Assembly: GCF_003546865.1 (NCBI RefSeq)
Contig: NZ_CP023434.1
Span: 434,001-498,000 of the forward strand
DNA: 64,000 nt
Reading direction: 5' to 3'
Source: Suicoccus acidiformans
Lineage (GTDB): Bacteria; Bacillota; Bacilli; Lactobacillales; Aerococcaceae
Shown: positions 17,162 through 25,017 of the stretch, piece after piece
Position numbering within the stretch: position 1 is the stretch's first letter
Layout: each line of letters begins with the position of its first letter
Notes under the pieces: generated by a model
Told to the model about the DNA's origin: nothing
What the model saw: only the letters and a program-made list of their open reading frames with translations
Databases searched by the model: none
Made by a program: the position numbers and the translations under genes

Positions 17162-17544
17162 AGACGCCCCTCCTTATTTAAGTAGTCTAATAGCATCTCT
17201 AAATTTTTATGAGCTTTCTGAATATCTTCTTTTTGATTCTTTTCGCTAGCTCTCAGCAAATACTCCACAGCTGTGCCAATTTTATGACCAACATAGCCGT
17301 CTTTAATCTTAGATAAGAATCCAACGCTTACCTCGTCAACTTCAATACCATTTCGACCGATGTAATGCTTAGGTTTATTTATTGCATCTCTTGGCTGAGA
17401 GTCAGAGGTTGGTTTGGGAGCTTCTGGCCAATCTTTATCGATTACAATCAAGATACTTTTCAATAAAGAATCCTCGTCAAAAAAGTCTAATCCTTCTAAC
17501 TCTTTGAACAAAAAAATTATCTTATCTTTTACTTTCTGTTTCAT
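17158..17544 (-). CDS. DUF3310 protein
   Basis: A 128-residue protein with the DUF3310 pattern: INKPKHYIGRNGIEVDEV followed by VGHKIGTAVEYLLRASEKNQKEDIQKA and a final LLDYLNKEG. This domain is common in phage replication regions and has no firmly known activity. The N-terminal ~60 residues are an extra charged helix pair. I set the start at ATG 17544 because GAAGGAGG lies 6 bases upstream. It overlaps the resolvase gene by 23 bases. Confidence 0.85.
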   Translation of the reverse strand: MKQKVKDKIIFLFKELEGLDFFDEDSLLKSILIVIDKDWPEAPKPTSDSQPRDAINKPKHYIGRNGIEVDEVSVGFLSKIKDGYVGHKIGTAVEYLLRASEKNQKEDIQKAHKNLEMLLDYLNKEGRL

Positions 17545-18001
17545 TAACTTCCTCCTTCGTAAATGCCATAGCAAAAAGAATTGCCTCACATTCATCTTCT
17601 GATGGTTCGATGTCATACTGCTGCTTAATCATATCGATTGCTTGCGCTTTGACTTCTTTACGCTTACCATTTTTTAAATCGACTCTTTTTCGCCATTCAG
17701 TCGGCTGTATAATATGAACAGGATACCCTTTGCCTTCAAGGTATATTTCTAGACAACCTAATAGTTTGGCTAATTTGATTAAAGTAGACACATTATTTCT
17801 AGCAAAAATATCTTCCAGATAGACTTCAGAGACCTCATACCACTGACTTAATCGATAGGCCTCTAACATCATTTCACGAATACGATCGTTTAAATTGCCT
17901 TTAGGCTTAATGACACCGAACTCAATAAGTTTTTGAGTCTCAGTGTCAGCTACAGCCCAACCGGTTGCTGTTGTACTTTGGTCAAATGCTATGATTCTCA
18001 C
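17522..18001 (-). CDS. RuvC-like Holliday junction resolvase
   Basis: A 159-residue phage resolvase of the RuvC/RNase H fold. Visible acidic catalytic positions are the Asp in MRIIAFDQSTTATGWAV (residue 7), the Glu in VYLEDIF (near 62) and the acidic EPSEDECEAILFAMAF near the C-terminus. It resolves branched DNA before packaging. It sits between the replisome organizer, whose stop is one base upstream, and DUF3310 in the early operon. Confidence 0.9.
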   Translation of the reverse strand: MRIIAFDQSTTATGWAVADTETQKLIEFGVIKPKGNLNDRIREMMLEAYRLSQWYEVSEVYLEDIFARNNVSTLIKLAKLLGCLEIYLEGKGYPVHIIQPTEWRKRVDLKNGKRKEVKAQAIDMIKQQYDIEPSEDECEAILFAMAFTKEEVNETESKR

Positions 18002-18002
18002 A

Positions 18003-18914
18003 TTAGCCTCCCATCAATTCATTAAGTTGCTGCATGAGTTCAACTTCATCAATCTCTTCGTATACTTGTGTATTTGATGATTGTTTACTGTTCCCTTGCT
18101 GTTTCATCCATTCTGGGACGGGTTCAACATACATTCCTCTATTTTTGCGACTATTATTAAATTGGACTTCTTCTGCTTGAGCCTGATCTAATGTTTTAAT
18201 ATTCTTAGTTAGCCAATTTTTCAAGATACCTTTGGCATAGCTCCATGGCTTCTGCTTATCTAAGGCTTTTTCCATTGCTAATTGAACTAACTCTGGTGAT
18301 TGCAACTCAGAATAATCTTTAATATCGTCCTGGATGTAAGGTGTGATGATACCAAAGTTTTCTTGGTAGAATTGATATAGAGCTTTAAGAGAATCTGCTG
18401 TAGTTGCGTTGCTCTTGTCTTGTTCTTTATCTAACTCTATATCTAATTCTTTCTCTATCTCTTTCTCTGTGTCACTTTTATGAACATCGCTGTAACATTG
18501 TGACGTTTTATCTACGGTTTGCTCTAAAAGTTTTTGTTTAGCTCTGCTTTTTCTCATTCTTTTTGCTGCAGCTGTTTCGCTGCCGGTCATTTCCTCTATT
18601 TGCTTCATGAATAATTCGCCAGTGTCTAGTATTTCAACAAGGCCAATTTCAACGAATAAATTCATAGCAACCTTAACTGTGTCACTATCCGTGTTTGTCA
18701 ATTTTGATAAGGCTTTGACGTCATAGGGCATAAGCTTTTCGCCTACGTATCGAATGAGCTTACCGTTATCTTGAAGAGATTTGAGTGCTAGTTTTAAGTA
18801 AAAAATAACATATTTATCGCCATTTTCTTGTTCTTCAAGCCACTGAATGGTGTCATCTTCGAAAAAATTTTCATTTAACTTTAACCAGTAGTATCTTTTG
18901 TTATTCACTTCCAT
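18003..18914 (-). CDS. Phage replisome organizer / replication initiation protein
   Basis: A 303-residue protein. Residues 1-120 match the phage replisome organizer N-terminal winged-helix domain (RRYYWLKLNENFF-type start, then FYLKLALKSLQDNGKLIRYVGE). Residues about 180-245 are the DnaD/DnaB_2-like C-terminal domain ending in PWSYAKGILKNWLTKNIKTLDQ. The linker between them is acidic and low complexity. Such proteins bind the phage origin and recruit the host helicase. Origins often lie inside this gene. No clear iteron cluster stands out in it. Confidence 0.9.
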   Translation of the reverse strand: MEVNNKRYYWLKLNENFFEDDTIQWLEEQENGDKYVIFYLKLALKSLQDNGKLIRYVGEKLMPYDVKALSKLTNTDSDTVKVAMNLFVEIGLVEILDTGELFMKQIEEMTGSETAAAKRMRKSRAKQKLLEQTVDKTSQCYSDVHKSDTEKEIEKELDIELDKEQDKSNATTADSLKALYQFYQENFGIITPYIQDDIKDYSELQSPELVQLAMEKALDKQKPWSYAKGILKNWLTKNIKTLDQAQAEEVQFNNSRKNRGMYVEPVPEWMKQQGNSKQSSNTQVYEEIDEVELMQQLNELMGG

Positions 18915-18917
18915 CTC

Positions 18918-19004
18918 TCACTGTTTCGAAACGTTCGGCGTTGTATCATCTGAATCACCGCCGCTACGTTTAGCGAACTCCTCAATAAATTCTTCTTTAG
19001 TCAT
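18918..19004 (-). CDS. Tiny phage ORF
   Basis: A 28-residue frame (MTKEEFIEEFAKRSGGDSDD...) behind a perfect AAGGAGG site. Its start overlaps the MazG-like stop by 8 bases and its stop is just before the replisome organizer start. The protein is acidic and I do not recognise it. It may be a genuine microprotein, or a translational relay between its neighbours. Confidence 0.45.
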   Translation of the reverse strand: MTKEEFIEEFAKRSGGDSDDTTPNVSKQ

Positions 19005-19305
19005 GTAGGTCTGCCTCCTTAACAAATACGCCGTCGATTAATTGGCCTTTACGGTCTTTAATCTCGTTATAAGCCATACGAACACAATCGAGAAAACTTA
19101 ATCCTGATTGCTGGGCCAAGATAACGATGGTGACAAATGTATCGCCAATAGCGTCCATTAATTCAGTCTTATCACCAGATTCAAGGGCTTCGCCAATTTC
19201 AGCGACTTCTTCTTCAACTTTGGTAAATTGTGCGTTCGGGTCTTGCGTGTGTAAGTTTCTAGCAATTGACCACTCGCTAATTGATTTCTCGTATTTATCT
19301 AACAT
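18997..19305 (-). CDS. MazG-like nucleotide pyrophosphohydrolase
   Basis: A 102-residue all-alpha NTP-PPase family protein. The metal-binding helix pattern is visible: VEEEVAEIGEALESGD followed by ELMDAIGDTFVTIVILAQQ (EExxE and ExxD motifs). Phage members of this family hydrolyse non-canonical or regulatory nucleotides. I set the start at ATG 19305 behind AAGGAGGACGAC. The longer frame would overlap the recT end. It is embedded in the replication operon. Confidence 0.85.
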   Translation of the reverse strand: MLDKYEKSISEWSIARNLHTQDPNAQFTKVEEEVAEIGEALESGDKTELMDAIGDTFVTIVILAQQSGLSFLDCVRMAYNEIKDRKGQLIDGVFVKEADLHD

Positions 19306-19315
19306 GTCGTCCTCC

Positions 19316-20167
19316 TTATTTATCTGTTTCAATCGCTTCGATTGCCACTGGATTAGCTTCAACCGTCGCTGTTTCTACTGGAGTCACATCTTGCAATATC
19401 TGTTCTTGCTCCTCTTGGAATTCCTCACTTTCATCCACCAAAACAGCTTTCTGCATTTCAATAGACAAAATCCCCCATTTGCTCAGCAGATTACGGAGCA
19501 CCGTTTTCTGAGCCATCGCATCATAATTGCTTGTCCATACCCCGGTCAATTTGCTCTTATCTTTGCTCTTGTTATTTTCAACTCGGTGCTTCTCAACCTG
19601 TTCTTTAGTCCAATAAACTGTTTTCTCAAACCCGTTCAATAGTTGGAAATAACCGAAATAGCCAACCACGTTATCACTAACTTTCCCCTCTGGATTAAAC
19701 ACCAATTCCTCTGTTAGTGGATTCCATGACTCTAATTGACCTTCATAAACATTCCCTACGTTGATAGATTTGTATTGTCCAGACCGTTGTGCCAGCTGAA
19801 TGTATCCACGATACCCTAGAACAAACTGAGCCTTTTTAACCCATTTATTTCCTTCTTTGGAGTTAAACGGTACTAGATAAGCGAACCCGAATTGTTTTTC
19901 TAGCGGTAAATCTAACTGCGCTGCTTGCATGGCTCCAGTGATGATACTCATTGGATCGCTATCGCTTAAATAGCTATCACCATTCACTAATGTAATTAAG
20001 CTAGATGTGAACCCAGATGTTTTCTCTTTAAGTAATTGTTGGAACTTCCCTTGAATAACTGGGTTTTTAAGCAAACCTTGAACGCTATTTACTTGCGGTC
20101 GTTCCTGCATTTGCTTTGGCTGTTCTTGTTGCTTCAATTGATTCTTAATGCTTTCATTAGTTGCCAT
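19316..20167 (-). CDS. recT: RecT family single-strand annealing protein
   Basis: A 283-residue phage RecT annealase. The domain spans residues about 30-235, with the canonical PMSIITGAMQAAQLDLPLEKQFGFAYLVPF block and YRGYIQLAQRSGQYKSI, then FGYFQLLNGFEKTVYWTKEQVE. The C-terminal ~45 residues are an acidic, Gln/Glu-rich tail. RecT pairs DNA strands with help from the YqaJ-type exonuclease encoded just upstream. Together with SSB they form a complete annealing recombination module. Confidence 0.95.
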   Translation of the reverse strand: MATNESIKNQLKQQEQPKQMQERPQVNSVQGLLKNPVIQGKFQQLLKEKTSGFTSSLITLVNGDSYLSDSDPMSIITGAMQAAQLDLPLEKQFGFAYLVPFNSKEGNKWVKKAQFVLGYRGYIQLAQRSGQYKSINVGNVYEGQLESWNPLTEELVFNPEGKVSDNVVGYFGYFQLLNGFEKTVYWTKEQVEKHRVENNKSKDKSKLTGVWTSNYDAMAQKTVLRNLLSKWGILSIEMQKAVLVDESEEFQEEQEQILQDVTPVETATVEANPVAIEAIETDK

Positions 20168-20182
20168 TGTTATCCCCCCTAA

Positions 20183-20398
20183 TTAAATTTGATAGCCTTC
20201 TGGATATAATGTACTCATTGGCTTATAGTCATCATCAGCAGTTTTGCTACATTCTGGACATTTAAAAGTAGGTATAACGTTATTATGAAAGTTATAATCG
20301 TCATATCCGCTAGATTCATAGGTATGTCCACAATGTTCACATTCATAAATTGCTCTAAAATCTCGACGATTCTGACTTAATTTTTCTTTAATTCTCAT
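20183..20398 (-). CDS. Small zinc-ribbon protein
   Basis: A 71-residue protein with two CxxC knuckles, CEHCGH and CPECSK, separated by about 27 residues. This is the classic FmdB/zinc-ribbon layout for binding one Zn ion. The rest is polar. It lies between the exonuclease and recT, separated from each by short gaps. I do not know its role. Nucleic acid or protein binding is a guess from the fold. Confidence 0.7.
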   Translation of the reverse strand: MRIKEKLSQNRRDFRAIYECEHCGHTYESSGYDDYNFHNNVIPTFKCPECSKTADDDYKPMSTLYPEGYQI

Positions 20399-20400
20399 AT

Positions 20401-21345
20401 TTATCTCTCCTTTATTTCGAAACGTTTGCTACTTGATTCTTTACTATACTCTTCGTATATATCTGGTCGTTCAGTTTTTAGTCGTTTGGAGTCTATTGTT
20501 TTACGTTTGACGGTCTTCCAAGTAATGGCCATAGACTCTGACGTTAACTCTGTTAGCTCATTCTTAGCCATGTAATCTTTCAAGATGTTTTCAGATTGTT
20601 TCTGCAGGTCTTGCTGCAGTTTAATGTCTTGCTTCATACTCAAGATGTATTCAGCGATTTCACGTTGTGCAGGTTGTAATGGTTCAGCTTTGCCAGGTTC
20701 ATAAGCAACGGATTCTAAAGCTTGTTTAGTGCTATAGCTACCATCAACCTCGGGTTCTATCATTTGCATAACATTCTCCGTCCAAAATTTAACGGCTTGC
20801 TCTTGATATAAGTCGATAAGTTCCGGGTCCTTCTCAATCTCTTTATAAACAAAGTCATGATTGCCAATGATCACCGCGATATAAGCCCGGTCATAATCTA
20901 ATACGTTTAGATAGTGCTGCACTTGCATAAGATAACTCGCTGGAATGTTATCTCCTTTCCATTGGTCTGCATTGAAAGCACTCGTCGTCTTACATTCTAG
21001 TAAGGCATGTTCAGCAGTTACTTTTCTATCGATATTTGCTAACAAGAATGGATACTCTTTGTGATAATGCGTTTTGTTATCTTTACGAACAGATTTACCC
21101 GTTTGTTGCGTAAACATACGAGCTACCAAGTCCTCAAGCTCATTACCTATTTGAATGGCCACCTTATCACTCAAGTCTTCCGGTTCAAGTTGACCCGTTT
21201 TCTCCAACCATACTTGATAAGGACTCTTATAGGGGTTTAAACCCAACACACTCCCGATATCGCTACCACCCAAGCCTTTACTCCTCAACTTAAGCCATTC
21301 ATCATGATTTTCTGCGATATCGTAACCTCTTATAAGTTCTGCCAC
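20401..21345 (-). CDS. YqaJ-like viral recombinase / exonuclease
   Basis: A 314-residue nuclease of the YqaJ family (PD-(D/E)XK fold), partner of RecT. Visible motifs are WLKLRSKGLGGSDIGSVLGLNPYKSP near residue 20-45, then the catalytic DRKV ... LLECKTT set around residues 110-130 (Asp, Glu-x-Lys). I set the start at GTG 21345 because GGAGGG lies 7 bases before it. The ATG five codons upstream overlaps that SD. It should chew one strand to load RecT. Confidence 0.9.
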   Translation of the reverse strand: MAELIRGYDIAENHDEWLKLRSKGLGGSDIGSVLGLNPYKSPYQVWLEKTGQLEPEDLSDKVAIQIGNELEDLVARMFTQQTGKSVRKDNKTHYHKEYPFLLANIDRKVTAEHALLECKTTSAFNADQWKGDNIPASYLMQVQHYLNVLDYDRAYIAVIIGNHDFVYKEIEKDPELIDLYQEQAVKFWTENVMQMIEPEVDGSYSTKQALESVAYEPGKAEPLQPAQREIAEYILSMKQDIKLQQDLQKQSENILKDYMAKNELTELTSESMAITWKTVKRKTIDSKRLKTERPDIYEEYSKESSSKRFEIKER

Positions 21346-21545
21346 GAATCTTCCCTCCATAATTCTCTTGGTCGTCCTAACGTGTCATTAATCCACCGGG
21401 ACAAATCTTCCTCTTTCACATATTCACCGTAGGGTGTTTCATAGACGTATTCACCCTCGTAAATCGGTTCATTATCCCAGGTCATGGCTATTACTTTCGG
21501 TTCTCTGGGTTCGAGAGGTACGCCGTAAATATCTCTACTTTGCAT
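21330..21545 (-). CDS. Small phage protein from internal start (71 residues)
   Basis: This frame is the C-terminal part of the 260-residue gene below but has its own near-perfect ribosome site, AAAGGAGGG, 8 bases before an ATG. The product opens MQSRDIYGVPLEPREPKVI and resembles small hypothetical proteins common in phage replication regions. It overlaps the YqaJ start by 16 bases. I think this is an old stand-alone gene to which an upstream frame has become fused. Both products may be made. Confidence 0.6.
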   Translation of the reverse strand: MQSRDIYGVPLEPREPKVIAMTWDNEPIYEGEYVYETPYGEYVKEEDLSRWINDTLGRPRELWREDSWQNL

Positions 21546-22112
21546 GTTAAAATCCCTCCTTTTTTTATTAAAACTAGTTTTATATTCAGCTAACTTAATG
21601 GCTGCCAATAAAGGATCACCTTGTAAGTTCAGCATGTCGTTGTGATATAACCAGTTGTATACATCTTTTGAAATAAGTATTAAGTTGTCCAAATCGAAGT
21701 TATTCGAATTGCCATCAATAAACAATCTGTAATCTTCATTGCGTTTCTTTGACACAAAATTTGTTTCGTTCAGTAGTATCTCAAACTTAGATCTGCCCAT
21801 TTTCCTTAAACCTAATTCGCTTAATATTTTATGTAATTCATTCCCGTAAACTAAACCAGAATATTTTGATATAATGTCTAAGTCTTTGCTTGTAAACCTA
21901 TATGTTTCAGTTCTCTTTTTTAAAGATTTTTTGGTATTCTCAATCCGTCTTTCTTCAAGCTCATGTTTTGATAAAACTTGAGAAAGATATTTTACGATTG
22001 TAGAAGCATTTACATTAAGATGTTCAGCTAGTTCCTTTGAACTAAACCTGTTGTAGTTATTTTTAATAAAATCAATTTTATCTTTAGATAAGGTCTTCTT
22101 TCGCTTTCCCAT
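21330..22112 (-). CDS. HTH protein fused in frame to a small phage protein
   Basis: A 260-residue frame. Residues 1-50 are a helix-turn-helix segment (FSSKELAEHLNVNASTIVKYLSQV). Residues about 60-175 are AT-rich in coding and contain DGNSNNFDLDNLILISKDVYNW, which looks like the end of an HNH/homing endonuclease domain but lacks the leading His-His. Residues 190-260 equal the small protein described at 21330-21545. It may be a decayed homing-type gene joined to its neighbour. The catalytic state is unknown. Confidence 0.6.
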   Translation of the reverse strand: MGKRKKTLSKDKIDFIKNNYNRFSSKELAEHLNVNASTIVKYLSQVLSKHELEERRIENTKKSLKKRTETYRFTSKDLDIISKYSGLVYGNELHKILSELGLRKMGRSKFEILLNETNFVSKKRNEDYRLFIDGNSNNFDLDNLILISKDVYNWLYHNDMLNLQGDPLLAAIKLAEYKTSFNKKRRDFNMQSRDIYGVPLEPREPKVIAMTWDNEPIYEGEYVYETPYGEYVKEEDLSRWINDTLGRPRELWREDSWQNL

Positions 22113-22278
22113 TTTGTCGCTCCGCTCTTAGAATGACGCTTGCGTTATTTATAATTTGTTTAGACATGGCGGTTATAGCGTTAGCTTTATCGACATCTAT
22201 AGGTTGTAGTGTTTCACTTTTTCCTGCTAGCAATTCTAATTGTTCACCTAGTATTTTTTGTAATGTTGTCAATTTCAT
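22084..22278 (-). CDS. Small phage protein of unknown function
   Basis: A 64-residue helical protein (MKLTTLQKILGEQLELLAGKS...) with an AAGGAG site upstream, overlapping the next gene by 29 bases. It has a predicted amphipathic N-terminal helix and a polar C-terminus. Similar short proteins occur in early regions of lactobacillal phages with no assigned role. It is the first gene after a 66-base gap and may follow its own promoter. Confidence 0.6.
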   Translation of the reverse strand: MKLTTLQKILGEQLELLAGKSETLQPIDVDKANAITAMSKQIINNASVILRAERQNGKAKEDLI

Positions 22279-22344
22279 ATTTATTCTCCTTTTGTGTTAT
22301 AATCTGATTGAATGTTTTTTTCTAAGTCCGCATTGCCGTGCGGG

Positions 22345-22467
22345 CTATTTTTGTTCTCTTTCATTCTGTTTAACTTCAATCGAAATCAGTGTCACGATAT
22401 CTTTTAAATAACTTTCATTCCCCGTCTCCAAGTATTTATCCAACCAATCAATAATTAATTCTCTCAC
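22345..22467 (-). CDS. Small phage ORF, GTG start
   Basis: A 40-residue frame starting with GTG behind AAGGTGGTG. Its product is VRELIIDWLDKYLETGNESYLKDIV... and is mostly helical. It overlaps the end of the ORF6C gene by 4 bases. Immediately after the stop there is a CCGCA/TGCGG hairpin. I do not recognise the protein. The coding call rests on the coupled start and helical composition. Confidence 0.5.
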   Translation of the reverse strand: MRELIIDWLDKYLETGNESYLKDIVTLISIEVKQNEREQK

Positions 22468-22904
22468 TGATTCACCACCTTCAACGGCTGATTAACCTGT
22501 CTAATCTCATCAGCCAGAACCTTATCAATCATCCATGAATCGATAAAAGCCATTGCTTGCTGATAGTCTTTCGCCGGAAGCTCAGCCCGTCTAGGGATAC
22601 CGAACTTCAACTTGATTTCTCGATTGATTGCTCCAAATGTTCTTGCTCGTAAGCTCCGGTCAGCGTAAGCTCTCGAGTCTTTCCCACCGAGATAGCTCAC
22701 TACCTTATGCTTCACTGCCTTATCAATCCTCAACTCTTGGACTCCGTTAACACGCATCGTGTCCTCTAGTTGTTCAATTCGTTTTTCATGGTTAGTGAAC
22801 TGCTCGCTCACTTGTGTTAATGCTTGACCAATTTGAGCAATCTGTTCGATAACTTGCAGTGACTGCTCGCTATCTTTGCTTTGTCCTACAATTTCATTCA
22901 TCAA
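22464..22904 (-). CDS. ORF6C-domain phage protein
   Basis: A 146-residue protein. The N-terminal ~50 residues form a coiled coil (VIEQIAQIGQALTQVSEQFTNHEKRIEQLE). The C-terminal ~80 residues (KHKVVSYLGGKDSRAYADRSLRARTFGAINREIKLKFGIPRRAELPAKDY) are the ORF6C domain found at the end of phage antirepressor-like proteins. Here it lacks the Rha/Bro N-terminal domain, so it is a short form. It overlaps the upstream coiled-coil gene by 11 bases. Confidence 0.8.
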   Translation of the reverse strand: MMNEIVGQSKDSEQSLQVIEQIAQIGQALTQVSEQFTNHEKRIEQLEDTMRVNGVQELRIDKAVKHKVVSYLGGKDSRAYADRSLRARTFGAINREIKLKFGIPRRAELPAKDYQQAMAFIDSWMIDKVLADEIRQVNQPLKVVNQ

Positions 22905-23868
22905 TAACCACTCCTTCTATAATTCCGTCCCCGTTTGTTAAGGCTCTTAAATCATCTACAAAGCGCTGTGTGTTATATATCAGATTGTCTAATTCACGCT
23001 TGGCCACACCGTCAGACTTAACAATCTCTGATAAATCACTGTAGACCAGCGAACTAACTCTGCTCAGGTACTCATCGCCACCTCGGATAAGATCCATTAA
23101 GTTCTTGTAGTTACCAATCATCTTCTGCGTTTCATCCAACCGGCCTTGCGCTTGCTGCAGTGCTTGGGATAGTTGCTTATACTTCTCAGAGTTCTGATTC
23201 ACTTCGTCCATTTGACTTTGCATTTCAGAAATCTGCTTCTCAAGAAAGTCATTACGCTTTCCTAGATTCTCGAGACTTGCTTTATTGTCAAAGTAGTCAT
23301 CAGGCTCAACCTTGATTTCTACATACTCAATTTCCTTCTGTTCGTTTTTCTTGCGAAGGATCTCCGTCATCTGTTGTTGCTTTTCGATGATTAAGTCTTT
23401 CTTGGCTAACTCCTCGTCGCGTTCTTTGAGTCGCTTTTCCAGCTCCTTATATTCTTTGTGAGTAGTAATATCTCCATCGAATACCGCTTGATTTACTTCT
23501 GGAATTGCTGATGGTTTTGACATTTCATCTCTAATTGATTTTGGTTGTTGATTAAATATTTCTAGTTGTTCCGATTCGGAACGACTCTCTAACTCCAGCG
23601 TATACTTGTAACTGTTTATGTATTTATATACATTTGTTTTGTAAAAACCTAATGCTGTATACCATTTTTCAAAAACACCCTGATGATTATCGGAAAGCTC
23701 TTGTTGCGCCTCATACAAAACTTTTCCTACTTCATTTGAATATCGGTGATGAATGCCAGTTAAGATATACTCTTTTTCAGAAAGATAGCTTGCTGTGCTA
23801 TCATCAACTATCGAGTAGTCAAACTTGGAACTAAATATCTCTTCAGTTCGGTTATTTATTTCATTCAA
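22894..23868 (-). CDS. Phage DUF3102-like coiled-coil protein
   Basis: A 324-residue protein. The N-terminal ~110 residues (YILTGIHHRYSNEVGKVLYEAQQELSDNHQGVFEKWYTALGF) match the DUF3102-like domain of phage and plasmid replication regions. Residues about 135-260 are a long coiled coil with many Glu, Lys and Gln heptads. The C-terminal part is helical. It is the first large gene of the early operon. I do not know the biochemical role; a scaffold or regulator in early replication is possible. Confidence 0.75.
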   Translation of the reverse strand: MNEINNRTEEIFSSKFDYSIVDDSTASYLSEKEYILTGIHHRYSNEVGKVLYEAQQELSDNHQGVFEKWYTALGFYKTNVYKYINSYKYTLELESRSESEQLEIFNQQPKSIRDEMSKPSAIPEVNQAVFDGDITTHKEYKELEKRLKERDEELAKKDLIIEKQQQMTEILRKKNEQKEIEYVEIKVEPDDYFDNKASLENLGKRNDFLEKQISEMQSQMDEVNQNSEKYKQLSQALQQAQGRLDETQKMIGNYKNLMDLIRGGDEYLSRVSSLVYSDLSEIVKSDGVAKRELDNLIYNTQRFVDDLRALTNGDGIIEGVVIDE

Positions 23869-23891
23869 TGTACCTTCTCCTTTCTCTAAAA

Positions 23892-23981
23892 TTATTCATC
23901 GTCAGATTCACGGATCCGCTTTAGGACGATGAGTTGGAGAACCACCGCGATTATCAAAATTATTGTTGTCGCTAGTTGCAT
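23892..23981 (-). CDS. 29-residue membrane microprotein
   Basis: A tiny frame with SD GAAAGGAAAG before ATG 23981. The product is one hydrophobic helix of about 20 residues (MQLATTIILIIAVVLQLIVL) followed by a short charged tail KRIRESDDE. The composition is that of a genuine transmembrane peptide rather than random sequence. Such microproteins in phage early regions can act on host membranes. No family recognised. Confidence 0.55.
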   Translation of the reverse strand: MQLATTIILIIAVVLQLIVLKRIRESDDE

Positions 23982-23996
23982 ATCTTACTTTCCTTT

Positions 23997-24164
23997 CTAC
24001 TGTGCTGTAGACCCAACAATGCGACCATCTGCAGAGTACACGTATAGCTCGGCTATTTCTCTTAAACTCTCGTCACTGAGTGGGTGAGAAATATCCCAAT
24101 AATGATCACAAATTAAACGTAGAACTAAATCCTTTACTGTTGGTGCTAATTCTTTAAATTTCAT
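23997..24164 (-). CDS. Small phage protein
   Basis: A 55-residue frame starting at ATG 24164 (MKFKELAPTVKDLVLRLICDHYWD...) behind GGAAGAAG. It overlaps the end of the HTH gene by 11 bases and is followed by the membrane microprotein. It is helical and acidic at the C-terminus, with no recognisable motif. The longer in-frame start at 24197 lacks an SD. Confidence 0.5.
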   Translation of the reverse strand: MKFKELAPTVKDLVLRLICDHYWDISHPLSDESLREIAELYVYSADGRIVGSTAQ

Positions 24165-24366
24165 TTTCTTCTTCCTTTCTAAATTCATTAATGTCAACTC
24201 CTAATGCATCAGCCAGTTTGAATGCTGTGCTTAATTTCATATCTTTACTTTCGCCGTTACACAGTCTAATAATCGTAGAATGATCAACCCCAATACTCTT
24301 AGCTAACTTATTAATACTTAATCCTGTCTCAGACACAAGATGTTGAACAACTTTATTGTTTAACAT
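24154..24366 (-). CDS. HTH regulator, copy 1 of a duplicated pair
   Basis: A 70-residue XRE-type DNA-binding protein. The HTH is LSINKLAKSIGVDHSTIIRLCNGESKDMKLSTAFKLADALGV, covering most of the protein. It shares an almost identical core with the gene at 25018-25215. I place the start at ATG 24366 (MLNNKVVQHL), matching the paralogue. It is divergent from the DUF2513 gene and faces an operator-like TGTG-N8-CACA site in between, so it probably represses both directions. Confidence 0.8.
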   Translation of the reverse strand: MLNNKVVQHLVSETGLSINKLAKSIGVDHSTIIRLCNGESKDMKLSTAFKLADALGVDINEFRKEEENEI

Positions 24367-24404
24367 TGATTTGACAATCTCCTTCCAAACCGAAACACTA
24401 TATA

Positions 24405-24433
24405 TTGTGTTTGTAGCCACATGTTGTTATAAT
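24405..24433 (+). promoter_or_regulatory. Promoter with TGTG-N8-CACA operator, copy 1
   Basis: Rightward promoter TTGTGT - 17 bases - TATAAT, reading into the DUF2513 gene. The -35 region and spacer contain TGTG-N8-CACA at 24406-24421. The identical layout, with the same spacing, occurs in front of the second small rightward gene at 25255-25283. The site is the likely target of the paired HTH proteins. Confidence 0.65.
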
Positions 24434-24508
24434 TATCTTGCAGAGGTTCCGCTGAATAGCGGTCACTATTCAATGAATCTAAAAATAAAGAGGAAATGAG
24501 GTGAATAA

Positions 24509-24886
24509 ATGAGACTAGATTTTGATTTAGTTCGTGAACTACTTTTAGTGATTGAGGACGAATCAGATTTCAATACATTCGTTATTTTTGATTCATCTAA
24601 CGGACGTGATTTAGAACAAAACTATACCCTTAATGAGGTTTACTACCATATCGATTATTTGTCCCAAGCAAACCTAATTACTAAACCAACTTGGACAAGC
24701 GATAATGTTATCATTAAAAATCTAACTCCAGCTGGCCATAAATTCATTGGTGAAATTAGAGCCGATACTAACTGGAATAAAACAAAAGATATAGCTAAGA
24801 AAGTTGGCGTCTTTACGTTAGATTCATTAAAAGAGATTGCTACTGGAGTGGCTTCTGCCGCCATTCAGAGTTACTTCCTTCCATAA
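24509..24886 (+). CDS. DUF2513 protein
   Basis: A 125-residue protein of the DUF2513 family (MRLDFDLVRELLLVIED, later YHIDYLSQANLIT and the LTPAGHKFIGEIR segment). The family is common in prophages and islands and looks like a winged-helix fold; its role is not established. It is one of two rightward genes embedded in the leftward early region. It has the promoter described at 24405 and AGGTGAATAA before the start. Its end overlaps a leftward gene. Confidence 0.85.
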   Translation: MRLDFDLVRELLLVIEDESDFNTFVIFDSSNGRDLEQNYTLNEVYYHIDYLSQANLITKPTWTSDNVIIKNLTPAGHKFIGEIRADTNWNKTKDIAKKVGVFTLDSLKEIATGVASAAIQSYFLP

Positions 24887-25016
24887 AATCAACAACCATT
24901 TTTATTGAAAGTTCTGCTAATCCATCCATAGAGCTTTCAATTTTTACATTCATTAAGCTTTCTAATTTTTTATCATCTAAATAAATCCCATCCTCATTGA
25001 TAATTAATCGATGCAT
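24840..25016 (-). CDS. Small phage protein after HTH copy 2
   Basis: A 58-residue frame starting at ATG 25016 (MHRLIINEDGIYLDDKKLESLMNVKIES...) behind AGGAGGCAATAAC. It starts one base past the stop of the second HTH gene, so the two are one transcript. The sequence alternates strand and helix, with no motif I know. Its last 47 bases overlap the rightward DUF2513 gene antiparallel. Confidence 0.55.
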   Translation of the reverse strand: MHRLIINEDGIYLDDKKLESLMNVKIESSMDGLAELSIKMVVDFMEGSNSEWRQKPLQ

Positions 25017-25017
25017 G

